This document shows positions 43,046 through 51,239 of a stretch of 64,000 nt of DNA, in pieces (the stretch's first letter is position 1; each line of letters opens with the position of its first letter). The position numbers and the translations under genes were made by a program. The notes below the pieces were generated by a model. The model worked only from the letters and a program-made list of their open reading frames with translations, ran no database searches and had not been told where the DNA came from. Source of the stretch: UBA7328 sp002471345 (lineage in GTDB: Bacteria; Bacteroidota; Bacteroidia; Chitinophagales; Saprospiraceae). The stretch covers positions 1-64,000 of the forward strand of contig CAXGOB010000015.1 in the NCBI GenBank assembly GCA_964011275.1. Reading direction: 5' to 3'.

Positions 43046-43999
43046 CTAAAAAATGGATTCAGCTATTCTCTTTATTGTTGGAGTATCTCCCATAGTATAG
43101 TAATGAAGACAGGGCACTCCTGCTGCTTTAAGCTCTTTTGATTGTTGAATACACCATTCTGTACCTACCATATTAAGTGCATCTTGGCCTTTCGCCTTTT
43201 CAACCTCATGTACGAGATCATCCGGAAGGTCTATATAAAATCTTCTAGGAATACTATTCAGTTGATACCTCTTTGTCAATGGCTTAAGCCCAGGCACTAT
43301 TGGTACTGTTATGCCCGCAGCTCTACAAGCATCCACATATTTAAAGAAATGTTTATTGTCAAAAAACATCTGTGTCACTATATAAGATGCACCTTTCTCT
43401 ATTTTGAGTTTGGTAAAACTCATGTCATGGTCAATATTGGGAGATTCAAAGTGCTTTTCTGGGTATCCAGCTATTCCAATACAAAAATCCGTAGAGGAGC
43501 CATTTTCTATGGATGCATCCAGGTATTTGCCTTGATTCATTTGAGATACTTGTTCCACAAGTTCTGATGCAAATTTGTGCCCATCTGGTTCAGGAACAAA
43601 TTTATCTTCAAAATGACGGGCATCTCCTCTCAACGCCAACACATTCTGAATATTCAGAAAATTCAGGTCAATTAAAGCATTTTCTGTTTCTTCCTTAGAA
43701 AACCCTCCACATATCAGATGAGGCACCGCATCAACACCATACCGGTGCATTATGGCTGCGCAAATCCCAACTGTTCCGGGCCTCTTCCTAATTGATGATT
43801 TCTCGTAGTATCCTGAATCCCTTTTCATATAAACAAACTCCTCTCTATGATATGTGACATCTACAAAAGGAGGTTTGAATTCCATCAATGGATCAAGGGT
43901 GTCAAAAATATCCTGCATCTTTCCACCTTTTAGAGGGGGAAGTATTTCAAAGGAGCACAATGTGTCTTTGCTTTTTTTAAAATAATCAGTAACCTTCAC
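43046..43999 (-). CDS. metF: 5,10-methylenetetrahydrofolate reductase
   Basis: 317 residues, a TIM-barrel flavoenzyme. Recognisable blocks are CSFEILPPLKGGKM, FVDVTYHREE, RYGVDAVPHLICGGFSKEETENALIDL, NVLALRGDARHFE, GIAGYPEKHFESPN and YIVTQMFFDNKHFFKYVDACRAAGI. It makes 5-methyl-THF for methionine synthesis with FAD and NADH in the cytoplasm. No other methionine gene and no recognised riboswitch lies next to it. Confidence 0.96.
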   Translation of the reverse strand: MKVTDYFKKSKDTLCSFEILPPLKGGKMQDIFDTLDPLMEFKPPFVDVTYHREEFVYMKRDSGYYEKSSIRKRPGTVGICAAIMHRYGVDAVPHLICGGFSKEETENALIDLNFLNIQNVLALRGDARHFEDKFVPEPDGHKFASELVEQVSQMNQGKYLDASIENGSSTDFCIGIAGYPEKHFESPNIDHDMSFTKLKIEKGASYIVTQMFFDNKHFFKYVDACRAAGITVPIVPGLKPLTKRYQLNSIPRRFYIDLPDDLVHEVEKAKGQDALNMVGTEWCIQQSKELKAAGVPCLHYYTMGDTPTIKRIAESIF

Positions 44000-44131
44000 A
44001 GTATATTTTTACATTCTTACAATCAGGTGCAAATATTCCAATAATCTTACCAAACACTGAATACATTTTTGAATGTTTCAAACCGAAAACAAAAAAAGAT
44101 TAAATCTGAGAAGTATACAAATACCTTCGAA

Positions 44132-44785
44132 CTATTCGCCTGACTCTTTCTTTTTCTTGAAGTCTCCCTTTTTAAGCGCATCGATAAACTTTTTCCAAGA
44201 GAGCGGATTAAAGATATTTTGAGGCTTACCTTGGCCTTCATAATAGTAGGCTTGTGAAAGTTGTCTCAATTCTATTCCAGAAACTTCTCTTCCATCACTT
44301 GGAAGTGCTTGCCTAAGTCTTGCTAGTTTTTCTGGAGAAAGGTTTTCTTGAGCTATTTCCTCTAATTCCTCATCTACTTCAAGAGCTAAAAATTCAATTT
44401 TAAAGAAATCTCTATTAGGCCAAGGATAGATAAATATATCTGGCAGAAGCAAAGTGTCTTGCTTCATGACAATAATCTTAGAATGTGTATTCTCAGAATG
44501 GTCACTAGGAATTTGATACTCTTCTATTGCAAAACCGAGTCGACTAAAAAACACCGTTTCTCCTGGTAACACTACAAGTGAGAAGAACCCATCTATGCTT
44601 GACGATGTTCCTCTTGGGGTGTTTTTTACTCCAATATTTGTATAAGGAAGAGGTTCAATGCTTCCATCTTTTTCGATAACTACTCTTCCAGAAAACTGAA
44701 TAGGATTATAAGAGCGATTATTCGTCTGAGCAATTAAAGCATGGGTTGTAAAAAGTAGAACAATGGAAATTATTACCGTTCTCAT
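44132..44785 (-). CDS. Secreted protein with carboxypeptidase-regulatory-like domain
   Basis: 217 residues with a signal peptide (residues 1-19, LIAQ). Residues 30-100 look like a CarboxypepD_reg-like beta-sandwich: FSGRVVIEKDGSIEPLPYTNIGVKNTPRGTSSSIDGFFSLVVLPGETVFFSRLGF. This domain is also used at the start of TonB-dependent receptors, but no barrel follows. The rest is charged and helical, ending in a Lys-rich tail (KKGDFKKKKES). The function is unknown. The gene lies between lon and metF, all on the minus strand. Confidence 0.8.
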   Translation of the reverse strand: MRTVIISIVLLFTTHALIAQTNNRSYNPIQFSGRVVIEKDGSIEPLPYTNIGVKNTPRGTSSSIDGFFSLVVLPGETVFFSRLGFAIEEYQIPSDHSENTHSKIIVMKQDTLLLPDIFIYPWPNRDFFKIEFLALEVDEELEEIAQENLSPEKLARLRQALPSDGREVSGIELRQLSQAYYYEGQGKPQNIFNPLSWKKFIDALKKGDFKKKKESGE

Positions 44786-44886
44786 CGAGTCATCTTATTT
44801 TAAGATAGATAAATGTATTAATAAAACTCTCCTTTTTCCCTATTCCGAATCTTTCACAAACCATTTAACGAGCATTTAACAGCCTA

Positions 44887-47292
44887 TTAATTTAAGCCTA
44901 AAGCATGAGATAACACTTCGGATGCATGCTCCACATATACAAATTCAAGACCTTTGAGGTAATCAGCTGGTATTTGCTTTACATGTTTTTCATTTTCAGC
45001 ACAAAGAATCACCTTTTTAATTCCCGATCTCTTGGCTGCAAGCATTTTCTCTTTTATTCCTCCTACAGGCAAAACCCTGCCTCTCAAAGTAATCTCTCCT
45101 GTCATTGCAGTGGCATCCTTTACTTTCTTACCCGTGAATGCCGATGTAAGTGCAGTAAGCATAGTAATCCCAGCACTAGGGCCGTCTTTAGGAATAGCTC
45201 CTTGAGGCACATGGATATGCACATCCGAAGAATCCAATTTTTCTTCTGATATACCAAATTTCTCAAAATTTGCCTTTATATAACTCAATGCTGTAGTAGC
45301 AGATTCTTTCATCACATCGCCTAAGTTTCCAGTCAATATTAGCTTCCCTTTTCCTTTGCTTAAACTAGTCTCAATAAATAGAATATCTCCACCAACCCTT
45401 GTCCATGCTAATCCTACACACACACCTGCCATTCTGTATTTTGCAAATTTTTCCTTTGAAAATTTAGATGGGCCAAGCATTTCCTCAAGGTGATCTGGTT
45501 TGACGCTTTTGTCATATTTCGAATCTGTGGCTACATTTCTAGCTATAGACCTCATTACGGATCCGATTTCTCTATTTAAGGACCTTACTCCCGATTCTCT
45601 TGTATAATTCTCAATTATCGATTTAATGGTACCTTTTGTTAATGATAAATGACTTGCCTTTAAACCATGGTTCTTGCGTTGGTCAGGTATGAGGTGTTTA
45701 GAAGCTATACTTACTTTTTCCTCGGTAGAATAACCACTCATTTCTATGATTTCCATTCGATCTAAAAGTGCCGGCTGAATTGAACCCAGACTATTAGCTG
45801 TAGCGATGAAAAGAATCTTAGAAAGGTCATATTCCATCTCTAAATAATTATCATAAAAAGATGAATTCTGCTCAGGGTCAAGCACTTCAAGCAATGCTGA
45901 AGAAGGGTCTCCTCTGAAGTCTTTGCCTAATTTATCAATTTCATCTAGTATAAATACCGGGTTGGATGTTTTTGATTTTTTCAATGATTTAAGAATTCTA
46001 CCTGGCATGGCTCCTATATAAGTCTTTCGATGTCCTCGGATTTCGCTCTCATCGTGCATGCCTCCAAGAGACATTCTTACAAACTTTCGATTCAATGAAT
46101 CTGCTATAGATCTTCCTAAGGAAGTCTTACCCACTCCCGGAGGGCCAACTAAACAAAGAATAGGTGATTTCATGTCACCTTTAAGCTTAAGTACAGCTAA
46201 GTGCTCTATTATTCTATCCTTTACATCATCAAGACCATAATGTTGATTATCCAAAGTCTTTCTGACTTTTTTAAGATCAAAATTATCTTTTGAGAATGTT
46301 TCCCATGGAAGGTCTAACATCATCTCCAAATAATTCAAAGTCACTGAATATTCAGCCACTTGAGGATTGATCCTTTTTACTTTATTGAGTTCTTTATGAA
46401 ATTGCTGATGAGCTGCATCAGGCCATTTCATTTTTTTTGCTCTCTTGGCTAATTCATTTATTTCTTCAGTTTGAGGATTTTGACCTAGCTCTTCTTGTAT
46501 TGTTTTTAGTTGCTGATTAAGAAAATAATCTTTTTGTTGTTTCTCTATATCAGTTCTTACTCTCTTCTCAATCTTAGTTCTGAGCTCCAACAATTGAAGT
46601 TCTGAGTTAAGTTGGGCCATTACAGATTCTGCTCTCTTATAAACATCGACTTCTTCAAGAAGAGCTTGCTTCTTGAGCTTATCTATATTAAGATTAGAGG
46701 CTATGAAATTGAGCAAGAATGAGGTGTTATTGATATTGTCTATCATTGCCACAGCCTCGGATGGAATCTGCGGTGATAGTTCAATGATTTTTCGGGCCGT
46801 ATCCTTTATGGAGGCCATCAAAGCCTCAAATTCAATGTTTTCAGCTTTTACATCGGGTACAAGTATTACATTACCTTCTAGGTAAGGATCTTCTTTTGTC
46901 AACCCGTCTAATTGAAATCTAGTGTTTCCATGAAGGATAGCTGTAGTGCTACCATCAGGCATCTTTAGCATTTTTACTATTCGCGCTATACTACCAATTT
47001 CAAATAAGTCTTCAGCATTAGGGTCTTCATTCTTGGTATCTTTTTGAGAAGATACTCCAATGAGTTTGTGAGTGTTAAATGCCTTTTTTACTGCCGCAAT
47101 AGATTTATCTCTTCCTATTGTAATAGGAATCACTACTCCAGGAAAAAGCACTGTGTTTTTAAGGGCAAGTATGGGTAAAACTTTGGGATAGTCCTTTGCT
47201 TCACCTTCTTTCTCATCTTCAAGTGGCATCATAGTACCAAATTCGATGTTCTCGTTTATCAATTCTGAAAGCTCTTGGAAAAAATGCATCAT
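44887..47292 (-). CDS. lon: ATP-dependent protease Lon
   Basis: 801 residues from the ATG at 47292 (MMHFFQELSELIN); a TTG 33 bp earlier opens the frame but is a less likely start. The LON N-domain (VLPILALKNTVLFPGVVIPITIGR) and coiled-coil region come first. The AAA+ module follows, with Walker A VGPPGVGKTSLG, FILDEIDKLG and the arginine-finger region, then the protease domain with nucleophile Ser in PKDGPSAGITM and Lys in GGIKEKMLAAKRSG. It degrades misfolded and regulatory proteins in the cytoplasm. It stands alone, not beside clpX. Confidence 0.97.
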   Translation of the reverse strand: MMHFFQELSELINENIEFGTMMPLEDEKEGEAKDYPKVLPILALKNTVLFPGVVIPITIGRDKSIAAVKKAFNTHKLIGVSSQKDTKNEDPNAEDLFEIGSIARIVKMLKMPDGSTTAILHGNTRFQLDGLTKEDPYLEGNVILVPDVKAENIEFEALMASIKDTARKIIELSPQIPSEAVAMIDNINNTSFLLNFIASNLNIDKLKKQALLEEVDVYKRAESVMAQLNSELQLLELRTKIEKRVRTDIEKQQKDYFLNQQLKTIQEELGQNPQTEEINELAKRAKKMKWPDAAHQQFHKELNKVKRINPQVAEYSVTLNYLEMMLDLPWETFSKDNFDLKKVRKTLDNQHYGLDDVKDRIIEHLAVLKLKGDMKSPILCLVGPPGVGKTSLGRSIADSLNRKFVRMSLGGMHDESEIRGHRKTYIGAMPGRILKSLKKSKTSNPVFILDEIDKLGKDFRGDPSSALLEVLDPEQNSSFYDNYLEMEYDLSKILFIATANSLGSIQPALLDRMEIIEMSGYSTEEKVSIASKHLIPDQRKNHGLKASHLSLTKGTIKSIIENYTRESGVRSLNREIGSVMRSIARNVATDSKYDKSVKPDHLEEMLGPSKFSKEKFAKYRMAGVCVGLAWTRVGGDILFIETSLSKGKGKLILTGNLGDVMKESATTALSYIKANFEKFGISEEKLDSSDVHIHVPQGAIPKDGPSAGITMLTALTSAFTGKKVKDATAMTGEITLRGRVLPVGGIKEKMLAAKRSGIKKVILCAENEKHVKQIPADYLKGLEFVYVEHASEVLSHALGLN

Positions 47293-47411
47293 ATTGTAAT
47301 AATTACTAGAAGAAAGAGGCTTCAATATCTATTCCATCACCAATAAAACGCACATATCTGCGAACATGGCATGAATAGCAGATTAAAAACAACTCGTAAT
47401 CCGACAAATTG

Positions 47412-48176
47412 TCACTTAGATAGCTGAGCAACTATAGAACCCATTACTGCTCTTGACTGAGGATCAAACCAAGACTTCAATTTTTCTTCTTCTGAAATTT
47501 CTTCAATATTCTCGATATCATTGATTAGCTGTGACTTACTATTCAATTTTGAATTTTGGAGAATACTGTCAGGTTTAGTTAACCAAAACTCCATTTTTCT
47601 TTGTCCTTTTTGCAATACGTCACTTACGTCACAAATTTCATCAACTAATCCAATTTCCAATGCTTTAGAAGGAGTATGCAATGCTCCATCCATAAGAAAA
47701 TGAAATGCTGCTTTCTTTCCAATCCAGAACTGATATAATTGGAAAATGTATTCAGGAACCACTATTCCTACACTTGTTTCATTGAGACCAATGACAAACT
47801 TCTCATCATCTGCCATAACTCTATAATCACATGTCACGGCTATGACACATCCCCCGGCTGGACTGTATCCATTGATTGCAGAAATTAATGGCTTTCTGAA
47901 CTTTACAAGGCCAATTACCATCTCTCCCCAAACTTCCCAGAAATGGGATATTTCTTTTTTGTCATGATAATAAAGTTCTTTTAGGTCGAGTCCTACAGAA
48001 AAATATCCAGGGGTGTTCCCAGTAATGATAAGTCCTCTTACATTATCATCATTTTCAATCCTTCTCAACTCTTTGATTATTGCTGAACATAATTCAGTAT
48101 TAATTGGATTAGCTTTTCCTCTATTCAGCTTTAAAACTTCGTAGTTTTTGTGCCTTTCTATTTGAACAACTGACAT
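47412..48176 (-). CDS. Enoyl-CoA hydratase/isomerase family protein
   Basis: 254 residues of the crotonase fold. SVGLDLKELYY gives the first oxyanion-hole region, and AINGYSPAGGCVIAVTCDYRVMADD matches the CoA-binding signature. The usual second catalytic Glu position reads ETSVGIVVP (residues about 134-142). The protein could be a hydratase, isomerase or related enzyme. It acts on acyl-CoA in the cytoplasm. It is divergent from a PaaE-like reductase gene across 121 bp, which hints at aromatic or fatty acid breakdown, but no other such gene is nearby. Confidence 0.88.
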   Translation of the reverse strand: MSVVQIERHKNYEVLKLNRGKANPINTELCSAIIKELRRIENDDNVRGLIITGNTPGYFSVGLDLKELYYHDKKEISHFWEVWGEMVIGLVKFRKPLISAINGYSPAGGCVIAVTCDYRVMADDEKFVIGLNETSVGIVVPEYIFQLYQFWIGKKAAFHFLMDGALHTPSKALEIGLVDEICDVSDVLQKGQRKMEFWLTKPDSILQNSKLNSKSQLINDIENIEEISEEEKLKSWFDPQSRAVMGSIVAQLSK

Positions 48177-48297
48177 GTAAAGTCGTTTTTATTTTCTTAA
48201 AAGTGTTAGACTTTTTCAAAACTATACAAAGAAGTGAATCTCTGCTATATACTTTGATCATAGTTTTTCTCATTTTCGCACTTCTTAAATCAGATGT

Positions 48298-49386
48298 ATG
48301 AGTTCTTTCCACAATCTTAAAGTGTCAAAAGTCAATCGAGAAACTGAAGATTCAGTTTCTGTATATTTTGATGTCCCAAACGAAGTTTCTTCAGAATTTG
48401 CTTTTAAAGCTGGTCAGTATCTCACTTTAAAATTTGATATCAATGGCAAAGAAGAACGAAGGGCCTATTCTATTTGTACAAGTCCATTAGAAAAAGAATT
48501 GGCTGTAAACGTTAAACGTGTTAAGAAAGGCATCATCTCCAATCATATTAATGATAATATATCGGAAGGAAACACAGTCTCTGTGATGGTGCCTGATGGA
48601 AACTTTTCTGTAGATCTGATAGAAAATGGGTCAAAAGATTATTTCTTTTTTGCTGCGGGATCAGGGATAACTCCTGTGATGTCAATGATTAAAACAATTC
48701 TAGAAGAAGAGGCTAAAAGCAATGTTTTTCTTCTTTACGGAAACAGAAATGAGAATTGCATCATCTTCAAAGAAGAACTTGAAAGTTTAGAAAGAAAATA
48801 CCAAGGACAACTCAGTGTAACTCATACACTGAGTGATCCCATTAGAGAGAAGAAAAGTGGGTTAAGTGGAATGTTTTCTAAAGGAAAAGTCAATTGGCAA
48901 GGTGCTATTGGGCGTATTGATAAAAAGCAAATCAATTCTTTATTAGATCAAGGCAATCCTTCTCACAGTGAGAAACACTATTTTGCTTGTGGTCCTGGTA
49001 ACATGATAGACATTGTACTTAATGACTTGGAAAATAGAGGGATAGATTCACGATATCTTCACAGAGAGTATTTCACAACCACCGTAACTTCCAGCACAGG
49101 AACTACTGGGTTAGAAGCTAAAGTAAAAGTCCATCTCAATGGAAAAGAAATAGATATTAATCTGAAACCTGAAAAAACAATTCTTGATGCTCTTATTGAT
49201 GATAAACATGACGCACCATACTCATGCACAAGTGGAGCATGTAGTACATGTGTGGCTAAGGTTTTAGAGGGTGAAGTGGAAATGGATGCATGTTATGCTC
49301 TGGATGATGATGAGGTAGCAGATGGCTTTATATTGACTTGTCAAGCAAGAGCCAAGACTGAATTCGTTGAAATAAAGTTTGAATAA
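48298..49386 (+). CDS. PaaE-like ferredoxin-NAD(P)H reductase (FAD + 2Fe-2S)
   Basis: 362 residues. Residues 1-105 are an FAD-binding barrel with RRAYSICTSP (the RxYS flavin motif). Residues about 110-240 are an NAD(P)-binding domain (AAGSGITPVMSMIKTIL; HYFACGPGNMID). The C-terminal 90 residues are a plant-type 2Fe-2S ferredoxin domain with CTSGACSTC and a distal Cys in LTCQA. The arrangement is that of PaaE, the reductase of phenylacetyl-CoA epoxidase, and related oxygenase reductases. No paaABCD genes lie nearby, so the oxygenase partner is unknown. Confidence 0.88.
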   Translation: MSSFHNLKVSKVNRETEDSVSVYFDVPNEVSSEFAFKAGQYLTLKFDINGKEERRAYSICTSPLEKELAVNVKRVKKGIISNHINDNISEGNTVSVMVPDGNFSVDLIENGSKDYFFFAAGSGITPVMSMIKTILEEEAKSNVFLLYGNRNENCIIFKEELESLERKYQGQLSVTHTLSDPIREKKSGLSGMFSKGKVNWQGAIGRIDKKQINSLLDQGNPSHSEKHYFACGPGNMIDIVLNDLENRGIDSRYLHREYFTTTVTSSTGTTGLEAKVKVHLNGKEIDINLKPEKTILDALIDDKHDAPYSCTSGACSTCVAKVLEGEVEMDACYALDDDEVADGFILTCQARAKTEFVEIKFE

Positions 49387-49423
49387 CTTTCCCCGAATTA
49401 GATTACATTTTTTTGTTAAAAAT

Positions 49424-49454
49424 GCAAAACCACTTTATGTAAGGTGGATTTTGC
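49424..49454 (-). terminator. Possible terminator after the giant secreted protein gene
   Basis: GCAAAACCAC (49424-49433) pairs with GTGG-A-TTTTGC (49444-49454) with one bulge. On the minus strand the stem is followed by ATTTTTAAC and lies about 80 bp past the stop at 49533. On the plus strand no T run follows, so it serves the PaaE-like gene less well. Confidence 0.4.
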
Positions 49455-49532
49455 AAATCAAATGCTTTCTGAGATTATCAATATAAACACCCTTAAAATG
49501 GATAATCCAGCATCCTTATCAGTTTAAAAGTC

Positions 49533-51101
49533 TTAAAATTTTAGCGTGCTAAACATTCCGTTATTAGATAGACAAATAGATTTGTCACGTGTGTTAACAT
49601 CGCCATCTAAGTCTAAATCACATTGGAAATATCCACTATTTTCACCTTGGTCTAAAGCAATAGCAGTCAAGTCTCTAATATTCACATCAGTATATGATGC
49701 TGTCCCTTCTGTAGTTTCTGGGTTTCCAGCAATCATGGCGTATGCCCCATTAGCAAGTTCTTTCTGTCCCTGTCCTAAACCTATATTATATGAATCTGCA
49801 TTTGTGAAATCATAAGATATTCTGCCATTCGCTGACAACACCTGTTTAGTGCTCATCACAGCCATATGATTTCTGTGTTCTATAACAATATAGTATCCTC
49901 TTTGATCAAGTTTTTTAAACTCGTAACCATCCACAACATGTATAGATCCATTAGTGTGTAAAAGTGCTGCCGTTCTATATACTTCTGTGTCTCTTGTAGT
50001 ATTCGTACGAAGACTTAGAAGAACCCAATCCACAACATCACTATCATAACCAGCAAATCGATCAAACCCTTCGATAGTCGCGTCAAAAGAAGCGCCTTCT
50101 CTGCCCCTATAATTCCATGGCGATCCACTATAAGGGTGGCCTGATGGAGTTGAAGATCCGAAAAATGTCCATGGTTTCTGTCCAGGAAGATATCCTTGCT
50201 CATTGAGACGTTTACTCATCTCATCATTATACACATCATATGGACCTTCCAAAATCACCTTAAGGTCAAATGAAATTTCAGTCTTATTTTCTAAATCAGA
50301 AACATCTACCTCAGTACAGATATCACTATTAAATGGAATACATGGGTCATTATCATTAATATCCAGTACACCAGCTAATCCATCTCCATCATTATCACAA
50401 ACACTAAATTCTGCACACTGAGCATCAAAACAATCAGTGAGTCCGTCTTCATCATTATCTATCCCATCTGAACAGTTAAGAGCAGTATTCTCTTGACTAC
50501 ATTGAAAAATATTCAGTGCTTGACAATTCGGATCTGCACAATCTACCAGGCCGTCCAAATCATTATCAATGCCATCTGTACATGCTGAAAAAGACCGTTC
50601 GCGGCAATAGAGCCATGCTGTGCATTGAGTATCATCACAATCAAACCTGCCATCTCCATCATTGTCAATCCCATCACAGCAAGTGATGACGTTATCTTCA
50701 CTACAATATATTTCATCAGCACAATTAGGATCGGCACAATCAACTAAGCCATCTTGGTCATTGTCAATCCCATCATTGCACTGTTTACCATCTTCATCAC
50801 AATAGAGAAATTCTAAACACTCATCATCATCACAATCTATTAAACCATCTCCATCATTGTCAATCCCATCATTACAGTTTTGAGGATTATCTTCATTACA
50901 TATCATAAAACTTTGACAATCAGGATCCATACAGTCGACTAAGCCATCACTATCATTGTCCGTATTATCGCTACACTTTCTAATTGTATTCTCCTGATCT
51001 CCTCCACATGATGAATCAGATTCATCCAATATCTGAATCAATGTGCCCTTTACATCTAAAGCTGCACAAACATTATGATTACTAATACATTGAATAATCA
51101 C
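49533..51101 (-). CDS. C-terminal part of a giant secreted protein (Ca-binding repeats, shared C-terminal module), separated by a stop codon
   Basis: 522 residues from a GTG. The same frame is open upstream to 51239, directly after the TAG (51240-51242) that ends the preceding fragment, so the two are one interrupted gene. It has no signal peptide of its own. Six repeats of about 33 residues of the type CxDGxDNDxDGLxDCxDxxC span about residues 42-240 and look like Ca-binding thrombospondin-3-type loops. A C-terminal module follows: GYLPGQKP, FFGSSTPSGHPY, PWNYRGREG, VDWVLL, EHRNHMAVMS and a dockerin-like DLDLDGDVNTRDKSI end. The same module ends the next giant protein. Without readthrough this part would not be exported. 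Confidence 0.75.
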   Translation of the reverse strand: MIIQCISNHNVCAALDVKGTLIQILDESDSSCGGDQENTIRKCSDNTDNDSDGLVDCMDPDCQSFMICNEDNPQNCNDGIDNDGDGLIDCDDDECLEFLYCDEDGKQCNDGIDNDQDGLVDCADPNCADEIYCSEDNVITCCDGIDNDGDGRFDCDDTQCTAWLYCRERSFSACTDGIDNDLDGLVDCADPNCQALNIFQCSQENTALNCSDGIDNDEDGLTDCFDAQCAEFSVCDNDGDGLAGVLDINDNDPCIPFNSDICTEVDVSDLENKTEISFDLKVILEGPYDVYNDEMSKRLNEQGYLPGQKPWTFFGSSTPSGHPYSGSPWNYRGREGASFDATIEGFDRFAGYDSDVVDWVLLSLRTNTTRDTEVYRTAALLHTNGSIHVVDGYEFKKLDQRGYYIVIEHRNHMAVMSTKQVLSANGRISYDFTNADSYNIGLGQGQKELANGAYAMIAGNPETTEGTASYTDVNIRDLTAIALDQGENSGYFQCDLDLDGDVNTRDKSICLSNNGMFSTLKF

Positions 51102-51239
51102 TATTAATGTGGATTGACTCTTTTTGACTATACTCAGATCTAAAAAATCATCTGAATTAGTATTATTTACTTCTGCTATAAGGGTATGAATTCTAAAGTT
51201 TCCAGTTCCAGGTATATTAAAATTACTATTTCCAATTTT

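Noticed and set aside
43999..44131. Riboswitch upstream of metF
   Set aside because: No conserved cobalamin or SAM riboswitch core could be recognised in the short AT-rich gap.
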